A stretch of 64,000 nucleotides of DNA from Hahellaceae bacterium (lineage in GTDB: Bacteria; Pseudomonadota; Gammaproteobacteria; Pseudomonadales; Oleiphilaceae), in the NCBI GenBank assembly GCA_024234575.1, contig JACKOB010000002.1:372001-436000 (forward strand). Reading direction: 5' to 3'. How positions within the stretch are numbered: position 1 is the first letter of the stretch; each line of letters opens with the position of its first letter. A program made the position numbers and the translations under genes. Positions 34,819 to 45,514 of the stretch are shown one piece after another. Under the pieces are notes generated by a model, which saw nothing but the letters and a program-made list of their open reading frames with translations, made no database searches and had not been told where the DNA came from.

Positions 34819-36786
34819 ATGAACCCTAGAAGCAGTTTGACGTCACAGGTTGAAGCTTATCAACGCTGGAAGAACCTACTCATTACCGAAATCGCCCGTT
34901 ACCAGAACTGGCTGCAAAGTAACGAGCTTTTCTCCGAAGATATTGCCGTACGTCTGCAACGCAGTTTCAAGCTGTTACGGGAAGATGAACTGACGATTGC
35001 TTTTGTTGGTGAGTATTCGCGAGGGAAAACAGAGCTAATTAATGCGCTGTTTTTTTCGGGTTTTGGCCAACGTATGCTGCCATCTCAGGCGGGCCGGACA
35101 ACGATGTGTCCGACAGAGCTGTTTTATGACCGCAAGCGTAGCGAAAGTTATTTGCGATTGCTGCCAATCGAGACCAGAGCGGGTGAGTCAACACTGGCAC
35201 AACTTAAAAACCAGCCGGAGCGATGGCAGGAATTCTCTTTAAACTCCAGCTCTCCTGAGAGAACCAAGCTGGCGTTAGACCAGGTGGCGAAAACCAGAAC
35301 CGTTGGCCTGGCAGAGGCCAAAGCACTTGGGTTTGAAGAGCACATGCTCGACCATGATCCAAGAAACCCTGGCAAGGTAATCATTCCTGCCTGGCGTCAT
35401 GCGTTAATCAGCATGAAAGACCCGTTACTCGAGCAAGGTTTACGTATTCTCGACACCCCAGGACTAAACTCACTGGGCTCTGAGCCAGAACTGACAGTAA
35501 GCATGCTACCCAGCGCCCATGCCATATTATTCCTGCTAAGCGCTGACACAGGTGTGACCCAAAGTGATCTGGCGATCTGGAAAAACTTTATTACCACTGA
35601 TGACGCTGATCATAGCGCTGGCAGATTTGCAGTCTTAAATAAAATCGATGTACTTTGGGATGATTTGCAAGGTGAGGAGCACACCCGCCGAGCGGTCGAA
35701 AAAGTCATTCAGTTCACTGCAGACCATTTGAACCTGACCAAGGCAGAAGTCATTCCTATTTCTGCCAAACAAGGATTAGTGGCAAAAGTAAAAGGTGACA
35801 ATCATCTGTTGTTGCGCAGCCAGTTGCCAATGCTGGAACGCCTGATCAGTGAGCGGATTCTGGCGCAGAAAGAACAGCTGATCACCAAAACACTGGTGAA
35901 CGACATTCTGGGCATGCTGCAAAACAGCGAGGCCATTTTAGGCTCGCGACTGAATTCTCTCGAAGAGCAGTACAACGATAGCCTGCACAAGTCTGTCGAC
36001 CGGGATTTAATGGTGTCGTTGGCCGAAAAGACCCAGCGGGATTACGATTTCTATTATAAAAAGCTGATTACCTTAAGATCCAGCCGGAGACTGATGAAAT
36101 CCCAAGGGGATATTTTGTCGCGAATCATCTCCGAAGAGCGCTTTGAAGAGCACGTGCAACATACTCGCAAGCAACTGGAAAAGAGCTGGACCACTATCGG
36201 TATGAACCGGTCAATGGGAGAGCTTTTTGAGCGCTTCGAGAATGATGTTGCTAACCTGATCAGTGAAGCGAACCTTGCTGATAAGATGGTGAAGTCTATT
36301 TATCAGCGGTACCAGGAAGATACCCGCGCCAAGCACCTGCATCCCATTCCGTTTAATCTTAAAAAACCACTGCGTGATCTGCGTGCGCTAAAAGAGCAAT
36401 CCATCCGCTTCAGAAGAAACCCAAGAACCGTCATGACCGAGCAAACCCTCGTCATCAAGCGTTTTTTCAATACGATGGTGAGCGAAGCACGAAGCATTCA
36501 TGCGCGCATGCTTACCGAATCAGCACGATGGCCAGAAGAGGCGTTGCTGCCAATTATGCAGTATACGTTAGAGCAGAAGCAGCTGCTGGAGCATCAGATT
36601 CGCCGACTGAAAAAACTCAATAAGAGCAACCGCAATATCACCAGCGAACGCAGCGAACTAAAAGTGTTAATAGAGGAAACCCGCGAGCAGCTTAAGTCTG
36701 CAGAGAAGATTCATAAGACTTTTCGCCGCCCGGCCCCAACGCTGTCCCAGCAAAAAATAGTCAGCATTACCGGGAAGATCGCTTAA
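34819..36786 (+). CDS. Bacterial dynamin-like GTPase
   Basis: A 655-residue large GTPase. The GTPase domain (about residues 55-340) has G1 GEYSRGKTE (about 64-72), G3 DTPGLNS (about 212) and G4 NKID (about 273). The rest is predominantly helical with heptad-like charged segments, as in stalk domains. Dynamin-like proteins remodel or protect membranes. No transmembrane helix is seen, so peripheral binding would be expected. Transcribed alone between yggT and metX, with a strong terminator after it. Confidence 0.83.
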   Translation: MNPRSSLTSQVEAYQRWKNLLITEIARYQNWLQSNELFSEDIAVRLQRSFKLLREDELTIAFVGEYSRGKTELINALFFSGFGQRMLPSQAGRTTMCPTELFYDRKRSESYLRLLPIETRAGESTLAQLKNQPERWQEFSLNSSSPERTKLALDQVAKTRTVGLAEAKALGFEEHMLDHDPRNPGKVIIPAWRHALISMKDPLLEQGLRILDTPGLNSLGSEPELTVSMLPSAHAILFLLSADTGVTQSDLAIWKNFITTDDADHSAGRFAVLNKIDVLWDDLQGEEHTRRAVEKVIQFTADHLNLTKAEVIPISAKQGLVAKVKGDNHLLLRSQLPMLERLISERILAQKEQLITKTLVNDILGMLQNSEAILGSRLNSLEEQYNDSLHKSVDRDLMVSLAEKTQRDYDFYYKKLITLRSSRRLMKSQGDILSRIISEERFEEHVQHTRKQLEKSWTTIGMNRSMGELFERFENDVANLISEANLADKMVKSIYQRYQEDTRAKHLHPIPFNLKKPLRDLRALKEQSIRFRRNPRTVMTEQTLVIKRFFNTMVSEARSIHARMLTESARWPEEALLPIMQYTLEQKQLLEHQIRRLKKLNKSNRNITSERSELKVLIEETREQLKSAEKIHKTFRRPAPTLSQQKIVSITGKIA

Positions 36787-36817
36787 AAGCAGCAAGAAAG
36801 TCCACAACCGTTACCAA

Positions 36818-36850
36818 CAGGGTGCCACCATGGCACCCTGTTTTGCTTTT
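36818..36850 (+). terminator. Terminator after the dynamin-like gene
   Basis: CAGGGTGCCA-CCA-TGGCACCCTG, a perfect 10-bp stem followed by TTTTGCTTTT. Confidence 0.9.
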
Positions 36851-36951
36851 GTACCAACCATCGCACCGCGCCAGCCCTTGCGTTGCAGGCACACCCTGTT
36901 TACACTCCGCGGTTAATATTCGGTTCCAAAATAGCGTGGATACACAGAACA

Positions 36952-38109
36952 ATGCCTGAAACCCTTCCAGCAAACTCCGTGGGTCTGGTCACCCCCCAGA
37001 CGCTGCAGTTTAACGAGCCGCTGAATCTTCAAGGTGGAAAAGTACTGCCGTCGTATGAACTTATCTACGAAACCTATGGTCAGCTTAATGCGCAGTCCAG
37101 TAATGCCGTACTCATTTGTCATGCGTTAAGTGGGCATCATCATGCCGCAGGCTACAACAGCATGGATGATAAAAAGCCAGGCTGGTGGGATAGCTGCATC
37201 GGCCCCGGTAAGCCGATCGATACCAATCACTTTTTTGTGGTCTGCCTGAATAATCTGGGTGGCTGCAACGGCAGCACAGGTCCTGTCTCCATCAACCCCG
37301 AAACCGGTAAACTCTATGGACCAGACTTTCCTATTGTTACCGTTAAAGATTGGGTACAAAGCCAGGCATGTCTGGCAGATAAGCTGGGTATTAAGCAGTG
37401 GGCAGCCATTATTGGTGGCAGTCTCGGTGGCATGCAGGCACTACAGTGGTCGATAGATTTTCCCGATCGCGTTCGTCATGCAGTGATTATTGCATCTACA
37501 TCCAAGCTTACCGCACAGAATATTGCGTTTAATGAGGTGGCACGCAAGGCCATTACATCCGACCCGCACTTTTATGAAGGCCGGTTTTACGAGCACAACA
37601 CGATACCCAAGAAAGGGCTGATGCTGGCACGAATGGTAGGTCACATCACTTATCTGTCAGACGCATCCATGGGCGAAAAATTTGGCAGGGAAACCCGCAA
37701 CAAGGCCTTTGGGTTTAATTTTGACGCAGAATTTGAAGTCGAAAAATATCTAAACTATCAGGGTGAACGTTTTTCTGAAAACTTCGATGCCAACACCTAT
37801 TTGTTAATGACACGCGCTCTCGATTACTTTGACCCGGCAGCCGACTTTGACGGCTCACTCGAGCAGGCTTTTCGCAAGTGTCTGAGCAAGTTTCTGGTCA
37901 TTTCGTTTAGCACCGACTGGCGGTTCTCGCCAGAGCGCTCCGAGAAGATTGTTGATGCCATGGTTGAAGCTGGCAAAGATGTCAGTTACGCAGAAATCGA
38001 TGCACCACATGGCCACGACGCGTTTTTGATACCCACCCCCCGCTACACAGAGCTGTTTACAGCTTATATGGAAAAAGTCGCGAGAGAATGCCAGGGAGGA
38101 AGCCAATGA
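36952..38109 (+). CDS. metX: Homoserine O-acyltransferase MetX
   Basis: Read from the ATG at 36952 (385 residues). An alpha/beta hydrolase fold: [24 protein letters not shown], the nucleophile elbow [12 protein letters not shown] with catalytic Ser, DWRF and HGHDAFL for the Asp/His. In related gammaproteobacteria this enzyme is a succinyltransferase despite the metX name. Acylates homoserine for methionine synthesis. Overlaps metW by ATGA. Confidence 0.95.
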   Translation: MPETLPANSVGLVTPQTLQFNEPLNLQGGKVLPSYELIYETYGQLNAQSSNAVLICHALSGHHHAAGYNSMDDKKPGWWDSCIGPGKPIDTNHFFVVCLNNLGGCNGSTGPVSINPETGKLYGPDFPIVTVKDWVQSQACLADKLGIKQWAAIIGGSLGGMQALQWSIDFPDRVRHAVIIASTSKLTAQNIAFNEVARKAITSDPHFYEGRFYEHNTIPKKGLMLARMVGHITYLSDASMGEKFGRETRNKAFGFNFDAEFEVEKYLNYQGERFSENFDANTYLLMTRALDYFDPAADFDGSLEQAFRKCLSKFLVISFSTDWRFSPERSEKIVDAMVEAGKDVSYAEIDAPHGHDAFLIPTPRYTELFTAYMEKVARECQGGSQ

Positions 38110-38699
38110 GAGTTGATCTGGAAATTATTCAGGACTGGATCGCACCGGGTTCTCGTGTGCTTGACGTCGGTTGCGGTGACGGCACGCTGATGCAGCACTT
38201 GCAAAAACATAAGCAGGTCACAGGTTACGGCTTGGAAATAAACTCCAGCCTGATTACTCAGTGCGTACGCAATGGTGTTAACGTCATCGAGCAAGATCTT
38301 GACAGCAAGGGGCTCGGCAACTTTAAAGACAATAGCTTCGATGTGGTGGTGATGACCCAGGCATTGCAGGCTTTGCGACAGCCTGACCTGATGCTAGATG
38401 AAATGTTACGTTTGGGTAAAGAGTGCATTATCACCTTTCCCAATTTTGGACACTGGAGCTGCCGTTACTACCTGACCCGGAAAGGGCGGATGCCGATGTC
38501 AAAATCTCTACCCTATACCTGGTACAACACGCCAAATATTCATTTGTGCACTTTTAAGGATTTCGAGGCGCTGTGCCACCAAAAAGATATTTATATTCTC
38601 AACCGAACTGTCGTTGATAGAGACCACAGACATCGCTGGTTTAATAAAATGTGGCCTAATCTGTTGGGAGAAATTGCAATTTATCGTGTGTCGCACTAG
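38106..38699 (+). CDS. metW: Methionine biosynthesis protein MetW
   Basis: A 197-residue methyltransferase-fold protein ([48 protein letters not shown]). The ATG at 38106 overlaps the metX stop and follows GGGAGGAA. MetW partners with MetX in many proteobacteria and is required for its acyltransferase activity in some of them. Confidence 0.94.
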   Translation: MRVDLEIIQDWIAPGSRVLDVGCGDGTLMQHLQKHKQVTGYGLEINSSLITQCVRNGVNVIEQDLDSKGLGNFKDNSFDVVVMTQALQALRQPDLMLDEMLRLGKECIITFPNFGHWSCRYYLTRKGRMPMSKSLPYTWYNTPNIHLCTFKDFEALCHQKDIYILNRTVVDRDHRHRWFNKMWPNLLGEIAIYRVSH

Positions 38700-38745
38700 A
38701 ACTTAAGTGGTAGCAAGGTCTCTTTGTAAAAATACGGAACCTCAT

Positions 38746-39222
38746 ATGCAAAAAATAACATCCTCTATTCGCCTCGCAATTTGTCTATTGACCAGCCTTT
38801 TAGCGCTGCTATCCGGGCAGGTTGCTGCCGAGCAAAAAGAAGTTTTCGATGGCTATGAGGTGCACTACAACGCCTTTCGCAGTACATTTTTAACACCCGA
38901 AGTGGCCCAGCAATATGAAGTCATTCGCAGTAAAGCCATTGGTGTGATTAATATTTCGGTTTTAAAAACCAGCCCCGAAACCGATGCCCGCTCTGAGCTG
39001 CCGCAGGCGGTGGCGGCACAGGTAAAAGCTATGCTGACCAATAATATTCAGCAACAGCGCCACCTGGATTTTCGACGCATCATTGAAGGGCCGGCGATTT
39101 ATTACATTGCCGAATTCCAGTATTCACAAAATGAACTGCTGGTATTTGATATATCAGCCCAGCCAGAGAGTAGCTCCCAACCCTTGAAGCTGAGATTCAG
39201 CCAAACGTTTTATAATGATTGA
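38746..39222 (+). CDS. DUF4426 secreted protein
   Basis: A 158-residue protein read from the ATG at 38746. A signal peptide (cleavage near QVAAE) precedes the DUF4426 domain (YEVHYNAFRSTFLTPEVAQQYEV; KAIGVINISVL). Function unknown. Same position (between metW and rdgB) as in Pseudomonas, so likely part of this conserved gene string. Confidence 0.87.
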   Translation: MQKITSSIRLAICLLTSLLALLSGQVAAEQKEVFDGYEVHYNAFRSTFLTPEVAQQYEVIRSKAIGVINISVLKTSPETDARSELPQAVAAQVKAMLTNNIQQQRHLDFRRIIEGPAIYYIAEFQYSQNELLVFDISAQPESSSQPLKLRFSQTFYND

Positions 39223-39348
39223 CAGGCTTGCTCACTAAACCGGGCAAGCACTAAACCCTGGTTTTCACTATCGGCTACGCCACTCCCATTTATTGCAGAT
39301 GGCGTTTTACCCCAGCCTAATCTTAATGCGGTGAAGGAGAAAGAATTA

Positions 39349-39975
39349 ATGTTTCAACTCGTACTGGCCAGTAACAACAACGGAAAAATCCGTGAACTCG
39401 ACTCAATGCTAAAGCCGCTGTCAATTCAGGTATTGCCACAAGCAACTTTTAGCATTGCTTCGGTAAAAGAAACCGGCAAATCATTTGTCGAGAACGCCAT
39501 CCTGAAGGCGCGCCATGTTTGTGAAGAAACGGGCCTCGCGGCTATCGCGGATGACTCTGGCCTTGAAGTCGACTGTCTTCAGGGCGCGCCTGGCATTTAC
39601 TCGGCGCGCTATGCTGGCGAACAAGCAACGGATGCAGACAATTACTTAAAACTGCTCGAGGCAATGAAAGGCCTGCCCCCATCACAACGAACGGCACGCT
39701 TTCAATGCGTGCTGGTATTGATGAATCATGCCGAAGACCCTACGCCTCTGATTTGCCAGGGCACCTGGGAAGGCGTGATTACCGAAGAACCTTTAGGTGA
39801 CAACGGTTTCGGTTATGATCCGGTATTTTTCGTGCCTCAGCTGGGGAAAACATCTGCCCAGCTTACTCAGGATGAGAAAAACTGCAGCAGCCACCGGGCA
39901 CAAGCCCTGGGCCAACTACTAACGCACCTGCACCAAAAACTTGGGCATCTCGAATACAGGGGCCATAAACGTTGA
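39349..39975 (+). CDS. rdgB: XTP/dITP diphosphatase RdgB
   Basis: A 208-residue Ham1/RdgB protein from the ATG at 39349, with GGAG 9 bases upstream. [42 protein letters not shown] and [11 protein letters not shown] are diagnostic. It removes deaminated purine nucleotides from the pool. Overlaps the hemW start by four bases. Confidence 0.96.
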   Translation: MFQLVLASNNNGKIRELDSMLKPLSIQVLPQATFSIASVKETGKSFVENAILKARHVCEETGLAAIADDSGLEVDCLQGAPGIYSARYAGEQATDADNYLKLLEAMKGLPPSQRTARFQCVLVLMNHAEDPTPLICQGTWEGVITEEPLGDNGFGYDPVFFVPQLGKTSAQLTQDEKNCSSHRAQALGQLLTHLHQKLGHLEYRGHKR

Positions 39976-41114
39976 TCGCAACGTTACCGCCCCTCAGTCT
40001 TTATATTCACATCCCCTGGTGCGTTAGAAAATGTCCGTATTGTGACTTCAACTCTCATGCCCCCAAATCGGCCATAGACGAAGACAGCTATCTAAAACAG
40101 TTGCTGGCCGATCTGAATACCGAGTTACCGCTGGTTCAAGGCCGCAGACTGGTATCGATATTTATCGGTGGCGGCACCCCCAGCCTGATGAGCCCTGGGT
40201 TTTATCACCAACTACTGCAACATATCGAAAAAGCCGTACCTTTCGCCAAAGACATTGAAATTACGCTCGAATCAAACCCGGGCACCATTGACGAATCTCA
40301 CTTCCCGGGATATTTCGATGCCGGAATCAACCGTATATCCCTTGGCGTGCAGTCCTTTAATAACGCACACCTTGCCGCACTGGGTCGGATTCACAACGGT
40401 GATCAGGCCCGTATTGCCGTTGAGCGGCTAACCCAGGCAGGGTTTCGCAATTTTAACATTGACCTCATGCACGGTCTGCCTGATCAAACTGTAGCAGAAG
40501 CAGAACAGGACTTGCGCCAGGCGATTGCTCTGCAACCAACACATTTATCCTGGTACCAACTGACGATTGAGCAAAATACCGAGTTTTACAACAACCCTCC
40601 GCCGTTGCCTGCTGATGATTTGCTGGTTGATATTCAAGAGGCCGGTGAGGCGCTATTAGCCGCCAGTGGCTATCAACAGTACGAAGTTTCAGCTTATTCT
40701 CTCGCAGGTTGCCGCTCGGTTCATAACACCAATTACTGGCAGTTTGGCGACTATCTGGCCATTGGCGCCGGTGCACATGGTAAGTCTACGCGCCCGCAGG
40801 GGGATATCCTCCGCTACAACAAAACACGACAGCCGGAAGCTTATCTGCGCCGTATCGATAATTTTCGCGCAGCCAGTGACCTCATCCCGGCCAATGAACT
40901 ACCTTTCGAGTTTATGATGAATGTATTGCGCCTGAAAGAAGGGGTCCCGAGTGAACTATTCTACGCGCGCACTGGCATGCCGTTAACCACCATTGCGCCA
41001 ACGCTGACTCGCTTACGCAGCAAAGGACTCTTACACGAAAATCGCCTGCAAGCAACAGAGGTAGGGTTTCGCTTTTTGAATGAAACCATCGCCAGTTTTT
41101 TGTCTGCAGAATAA
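39972..41114 (+). CDS. hemW: Heme chaperone HemW
   Basis: A 380-residue radical-SAM-type protein. [21 protein letters not shown] has the CxxxCxxC cluster motif, followed by [29 protein letters not shown] and a C-terminal HemN_C domain. The CxxxCxxCxF (not CNxR) pattern supports HemW, a heme chaperone, rather than the HemN oxidase. Start is a TTG overlapping the rdgB stop. Confidence 0.92.
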   Translation: MIATLPPLSLYIHIPWCVRKCPYCDFNSHAPKSAIDEDSYLKQLLADLNTELPLVQGRRLVSIFIGGGTPSLMSPGFYHQLLQHIEKAVPFAKDIEITLESNPGTIDESHFPGYFDAGINRISLGVQSFNNAHLAALGRIHNGDQARIAVERLTQAGFRNFNIDLMHGLPDQTVAEAEQDLRQAIALQPTHLSWYQLTIEQNTEFYNNPPPLPADDLLVDIQEAGEALLAASGYQQYEVSAYSLAGCRSVHNTNYWQFGDYLAIGAGAHGKSTRPQGDILRYNKTRQPEAYLRRIDNFRAASDLIPANELPFEFMMNVLRLKEGVPSELFYARTGMPLTTIAPTLTRLRSKGLLHENRLQATEVGFRFLNETIASFLSAE

Positions 41115-41238
41115 ATATTTAATTACCCCGCCATTCCTGCTAGATTAACCGCCGTTAAGGAACCTCGTCGCAAGCCCGGTGTCATCACCATTGCAGCCTG
41201 CGATAACCTAATTGACGTAGTACGCAAGGAGCCGAGCG

Positions 41239-41787
41239 ATGTTAGGTAAAACATCAGGGACAAAAGTTAAGCGGTCGTTATTTCTATTTATTCTGGCATC
41301 TTTAGCTATTTTACCCACACAGATTATTCTCACAGATGCCTTCACCCCAGGAGGCATTGCCGATCTCGAACTAGCCGGTAGTTTAAGTGGTGCCCGCGAA
41401 ATCCTGACACATTGGGGTGCGGATAATCGCATCGTCGTAATCGCCAGCCTGATACTCGACTTTCCCTTCCTGCTGGCCTATACCTTACTGTTTTTCTACC
41501 TGACACGCTTAGTTACAGAAAAAGTAAACGTCAGCTCTAAATTGCTTCGCCGCACCGGCAGGGCTATCGGCGCCGGGTTTATTCTCGCCGGTTTATCAGA
41601 CATCCTCGAAAACATCGCGCTTTTTGCTGTGGTTTTTCACACCGAAGACAACGCCTGGGCAGTGCTGGCTTATTACTGCGCCGCGATAAAGTTTCTGATG
41701 CTGGGATTGGGGGGTATCTATCTCGCTTTTGCAGGCGCTTGGGCGACCGTTAATCATTTTTCGGCAGGCAAACCTGGCAAGTCTTAA
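41239..41787 (+). CDS. Hypothetical four-TM membrane protein
   Basis: A 182-residue protein with four predicted TM helices (about 12-30, 72-95, 107-130, 140-165), preceded by an AAGGAG site. No recognised family. Convergent with trmB. Confidence 0.6.
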   Translation: MLGKTSGTKVKRSLFLFILASLAILPTQIILTDAFTPGGIADLELAGSLSGAREILTHWGADNRIVVIASLILDFPFLLAYTLLFFYLTRLVTEKVNVSSKLLRRTGRAIGAGFILAGLSDILENIALFAVVFHTEDNAWAVLAYYCAAIKFLMLGLGGIYLAFAGAWATVNHFSAGKPGKS

Positions 41788-41816
41788 TCTGAGATAATTA
41801 ATCGCGTTACCAGGTA

Positions 41817-42572
41817 TCAGTTTAATTTTCGAAAAACCAAGTCCCATACGCCATGTCCCAATCGCTCGCCGCGCTTTTCAAACTTTGTCATAGGGCGGCT
41901 TTCCGGTCGGGGTGAATACTGCCCTGCACCGGCACAATTTGCATAACCGGGGGCAGCGGTCATCACTTCCAACATTTGCTCGGCGTAGTTCTCCCAGTCC
42001 GTGGCCATATGAAACACTCCACCCACCTTTAAATGATGGCGGATGGTTTCGGCGAATGGCAACTGGACGATTCTACGTTTATTGTGTCGTTTCTTATGCC
42101 AGGGATCAGGAAAAAAGAGCTGCACGGTGTCGATGCTGGCAGGCTGAAAACACTGTTTAAGCACTTCGATCGCATCGTGGCAATACACCCGGATATTCGT
42201 TAGCCCCATTGCCTGCACTTCCATCAACAGAGCGCCAACACCGGGACGATGCACTTCAATGCCAATAAAATCCTGTTCGGGTGCGGCTTGCGCCATTTCG
42301 GCCAGTGACTTTCCCATACCAAAACCGATTTCAACCGTTAGCGGTGCAATACGACCAAAGACGGATTGTTGATCAAACTCACCATCTTCCAGATGAAGAC
42401 TATACACAGGCCAGAGCTCGTCATAGGCTCGCTGCTGCCCCAGCGTCATTCGGCCACCGCGAATCACAAAACTGCGAATAGCTCGAAGCTTCTTGTCCGC
42501 CACTGGGCCTTCATTGCCTGCCGCATCAATCGAGTTCTTTTTTTCAGCATCTTGTGTGTTATCAGACATCAT
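41817..42572 (-). CDS. trmB: tRNA (guanine-N7)-methyltransferase
   Basis: A 251-residue TrmB from the ATG at 42572; a second ATG follows directly. The acidic N-terminus precedes [22 protein letters not shown], the SAM motif [26 protein letters not shown], and [20 protein letters not shown] with catalytic Asp. Makes m7G46 in tRNA. Normal length. Divergent from the NIT-domain gene. Confidence 0.95.
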   Translation of the reverse strand: MMSDNTQDAEKKNSIDAAGNEGPVADKKLRAIRSFVIRGGRMTLGQQRAYDELWPVYSLHLEDGEFDQQSVFGRIAPLTVEIGFGMGKSLAEMAQAAPEQDFIGIEVHRPGVGALLMEVQAMGLTNIRVYCHDAIEVLKQCFQPASIDTVQLFFPDPWHKKRHNKRRIVQLPFAETIRHHLKVGGVFHMATDWENYAEQMLEVMTAAPGYANCAGAGQYSPRPESRPMTKFEKRGERLGHGVWDLVFRKLN

Positions 42573-42708
42573 TTCTTTACCAGGTTCTGTGGTTATGAAG
42601 GGGTGGCGAAATGATAGGGGGCAGGTGGGGTAAAGGCAAATCAAACTAGCAATGTGATTAAACGAGAAATCTTAACAATGCATCACAATCAAACCATTGG
42701 GTTTATTC

Positions 42709-42724
42709 TGGCCCGAATCATGCA
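42709..42724 (+). promoter_or_regulatory. Sigma-54 promoter of the NIT-domain gene
   Basis: TGGCCCGAATCATGCA matches the -24/-12 consensus TGGCACG-N4-TTGCA, with GG and GC exactly 12 bp apart. The start codon lies about 55 bp downstream. No clear NtrC site was seen in the 130 bp upstream. Confidence 0.7.
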
Positions 42725-42776
42725 AGAAAACTAACCATAAAGAGGTAGACAACATTAACAAATAAAGACAACAATT

Positions 42777-43682
42777 ATGCGCGAAAAAAATATTTCATTA
42801 CTCTTCGAGAAACACCGGCTGCGCCAAAATGGCCTCAACGCCTGCCTGACCTTGCTTGAACTCGCTGAATTTGTGCAGCAACACCGAGGCATTACGCTTG
42901 GCATACAGGGTGGCAATCAGTTCTTTGAGACAAGGTTACTGTTTAAACAAAACGAAGTGAATGCGCTGCTAGAAAGCCTCGCAAACAGACATCCAGGTTT
43001 AATTGATGCGACGCTTTACAACGAACTTGCCTCAGAATGGCGCACGCTCGAGCGCCACTGGCCACGAGATGATGCCTTTGGCAACTTCCTGATCCACAGC
43101 CACTATCTTAGCGCCGTACTCAAAGCGATAAGTGATATCGCCAACCTCAGTGGTCACGATGATATAGATGAGCTGCATCAGCGCGTTGCCACACTGGCAT
43201 TGCGAAAAGTGCCTGCCATGATTGAGTGCATCGCACAAAGTCGGGGACTGGCAGTACACATGGTCTCGACGCAGGATTACGACACCCGCTTTATTCAACG
43301 ACTGCAATATTTGGGTAAAACCATGCTGGATGATCACATACAAATCCTGCAAGAGCTGCAAAACATTGACACCGCACTGACAGCGCAACATCCTAAAAAC
43401 CCTGGAAGCGCATCCACAACGAGCCGCTTGCAACAAACAATAATTGAGATGAAGGCACAGTTATTATCAGAAGCTTGCTACGACCAGCTTCGAAAATACT
43501 CACAAAGCCTTGAACACTTATATACGAAAAATACAGGCATCAGCCCTTCTTCCGACTATATATTCTCGCGTGCCACACACATTATCAGCGCCCACTACCA
43601 AACAATTACCAAAGTGATTCGGGGTTTGCACTATAGCACTGACCCAGACCTTTCCAGCTGGATAAACATTGGCAGCTGTTAA
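42777..43682 (+). CDS. NIT (nitrate/nitrite-sensing) domain protein
   Basis: A 301-residue all-helical protein with two similar segments, LAEFVQQHRGITLGIQGGNQ (Arg37) and IECIAQSRGLAVHM, as in the pseudo-symmetric NIT domain of Klebsiella NasR, where paired Arg residues bind nitrate. No ANTAR, HTH or kinase domain follows, and the C-terminal third is helical without a recognised output. It sits directly upstream of a nitrate-type ABC importer under its own sigma-54 promoter, which supports a nitrate-related role. The partner is unknown. Confidence 0.7.
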   Translation: MREKNISLLFEKHRLRQNGLNACLTLLELAEFVQQHRGITLGIQGGNQFFETRLLFKQNEVNALLESLANRHPGLIDATLYNELASEWRTLERHWPRDDAFGNFLIHSHYLSAVLKAISDIANLSGHDDIDELHQRVATLALRKVPAMIECIAQSRGLAVHMVSTQDYDTRFIQRLQYLGKTMLDDHIQILQELQNIDTALTAQHPKNPGSASTTSRLQQTIIEMKAQLLSEACYDQLRKYSQSLEHLYTKNTGISPSSDYIFSRATHIISAHYQTITKVIRGLHYSTDPDLSSWINIGSC

Positions 43683-43699
43683 GCTGCCAATGTTTATCC
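43660..43699. terminator. Perfect 18-bp inverted repeat spanning the NIT-gene stop codon
   Basis: GGATAAACATTGGCAGCT (43660-43677), loop GTTA, and its exact complement at 43682-43699. The stop codon TAA (43680-43682) is within the loop and first arm-2 base. There is no T-run, so it may terminate poorly and could instead protect the mRNA 3' end or block read-through into nrtA. Confidence 0.65.
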
Positions 43700-43788
43700 G
43701 ATGCTATATGGTAAACAATTTTACACCTCTGCCCTCTGCCCCATTCAAAGTATCAATCCGCAACGAGTCACATCAGAACAAAACATAC

Positions 43789-43840
43789 AGCCCATCTTTG
43801 GTGCACTAACGCCAAATAATCATCGCACCAATATGGTTAC
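43789..43840 (+). promoter_or_regulatory. Two NtrC-like enhancer sites upstream of the nitrate importer
   Basis: AGCCCATCTTTGGTGCA (43789-43805) and CGCACCAATATGGTTAC (43824-43840) each resemble TGCACC-N4-TGGTGCA. Their centres are 35 bp apart and about 150 bp upstream of the sigma-54 start, the usual enhancer position. Confidence 0.6.
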
Positions 43841-43956
43841 CTATTTTTAGGTATAACCCTTTTTGGGTAGTTTGTTTTTAGAAAAACTTACTTTCACCAC
43901 TGAAAAAAAACAGCAAAAACACCCTATCCTACTGTTTTATATGCGTTTTTCAATAT

Positions 43957-43972
43957 TGGCATAAGTATCGCT
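43957..43972 (+). promoter_or_regulatory. Sigma-54 promoter of the nitrate importer operon
   Basis: TGGCATAAGTATCGCT has GG and GC 12 bp apart and fits the -24/-12 pattern (one mismatch each side). The first codon is at 44038. Confidence 0.65.
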
Positions 43973-44037
43973 AAGTATTCTGCAAACAATAAGTTATCTG
44001 GTATCGCAATCTATTCATAAACAGAGGACATAACAAA

Positions 44038-45435
44038 ATGTCAAAAGTATCCAACGCAGTATCGAAGAAGAACAAGTTAGGTAAATTCTTTAAAAAGCTC
44101 GGTATCACTACCGCAATTGCAACTTTAAGCTTCTCTGCACTGACACAAGCAGGCGATGTAGAGAAAGAAGATTTGAAGTTTGGCTTTATTAAGCTCACAG
44201 ACATGGCCCCTCTCGCCATCGCTAAAGAAAAAGGTTTCTTCGAAGAAGAAGGGGTTTTCGTTGAGCTGGAAGCACAGGCTAACTGGAAGGTATTGCTTGA
44301 CCGTGTCATAACAGGTGAACTCGACGGCGCTCATATGCTGGCGGGCCAACCCTTGGGAGCCACCATTGGTTATGGCACCGAAGCGCATATTATTACTGCC
44401 TTTAGTATGGATCTGAATGGCAACGGCATTACCGTTTCAAACGATGTCTGGGCCGAAATGAAAAAGCACATCCCCCATGAAAACGGCAAGCCTGTGCACC
44501 CGATCAAGGCAGATTACCTCAAACCGGTTATCGAGAAATATAAGGACGAGGGCAAGCCCTTCAATATGGGCATGGTGTTTCCGGTGTCCACACACAACTA
44601 CGAACTTCGTTATTGGCTGGCAGCGGGCGGCATTCACCCAGGTTTTTATGCTCCTGAGAAAGGGGATATTTCCGGCCAATTGAAAGCAGATGCACTATTA
44701 TCGGTAACGCCACCACCGCAAATGCCTTCAACCCTGGAAGCAGGCACCATCTTCGGCTATTGCGTTGGCGAGCCATGGAACCAGCAAGCCGTCTTCAAAG
44801 GCATAGGCGTACCGGTTATCACCGACTATGAAATCTGGAAGAACAACCCCGAGAAAGTCTTTGGTGTGAGCAAAGACTGGGCAGATAAGTACCCCAACAC
44901 TCATATTGCCGTCGTAAAGTCACTGATTCGCGCTGCGCAGTGGCTTGACGCCAACAACAACGGCAACCGCCCAGAGGCCGTGAAGATTCTTTCACAACCT
45001 TATTATGTTGGTGCAGATTATGACGTAATCGCCAACAGTATGACCGGCACCTTTGAGTACGAGAAAGGCGACAAACGTGAGGTACCAGACTTCAACGTAT
45101 TCTTTCGTCACCATGCCACCTACCCGTTCTATAGTGATGCGGTTTGGTACTTAACGCAAATGCGCCGCTGGGGCCAGATTGCTGAAACCAAGCCAGACAA
45201 CTGGTACATGGATATCGCGAAAAAAGTCTATCGCCCTGACATTTACCGGCAAGCTGCAAAAGAGCTGATCGCCGAGGGCAAACTGAAAGCATCTGACTTC
45301 CCGGACTTCGCCACAGAAGATGGCTATCGTGCGCCACAAAGTGAGTTTATCGATGGCGTTGTCTACGACGGCAAGCAACCAAATGCCTACCTTGAAAAAC
45401 TAACCATCGGCTTAAAAGCCAACGATAAGCTCTAA
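44038..45435 (+). CDS. nrtA: Nitrate-type ABC transporter substrate-binding protein
   Basis: A 465-residue NrtA/CmpA-family binding protein. A basic N-terminus and a Sec-type signal (cleavage near TQAGD) lead to [28 protein letters not shown], typical of this family; [16 protein letters not shown] and [10 protein letters not shown] are in the binding cleft region. Binds nitrate (or possibly cyanate/bicarbonate) in the periplasm. An AGAGGA site precedes the ATG. First gene of a three-gene importer operon. Confidence 0.88.
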   Translation: MSKVSNAVSKKNKLGKFFKKLGITTAIATLSFSALTQAGDVEKEDLKFGFIKLTDMAPLAIAKEKGFFEEEGVFVELEAQANWKVLLDRVITGELDGAHMLAGQPLGATIGYGTEAHIITAFSMDLNGNGITVSNDVWAEMKKHIPHENGKPVHPIKADYLKPVIEKYKDEGKPFNMGMVFPVSTHNYELRYWLAAGGIHPGFYAPEKGDISGQLKADALLSVTPPPQMPSTLEAGTIFGYCVGEPWNQQAVFKGIGVPVITDYEIWKNNPEKVFGVSKDWADKYPNTHIAVVKSLIRAAQWLDANNNGNRPEAVKILSQPYYVGADYDVIANSMTGTFEYEKGDKREVPDFNVFFRHHATYPFYSDAVWYLTQMRRWGQIAETKPDNWYMDIAKKVYRPDIYRQAAKELIAEGKLKASDFPDFATEDGYRAPQSEFIDGVVYDGKQPNAYLEKLTIGLKANDKL

Positions 45436-45514
45436 CACAAAGCAGTAATGAAACAGGTGGAGGCAACCGCCTCCACCGCACGCACAAAGTCAGGGGACCT
45501 GTGAGGTACAAATT

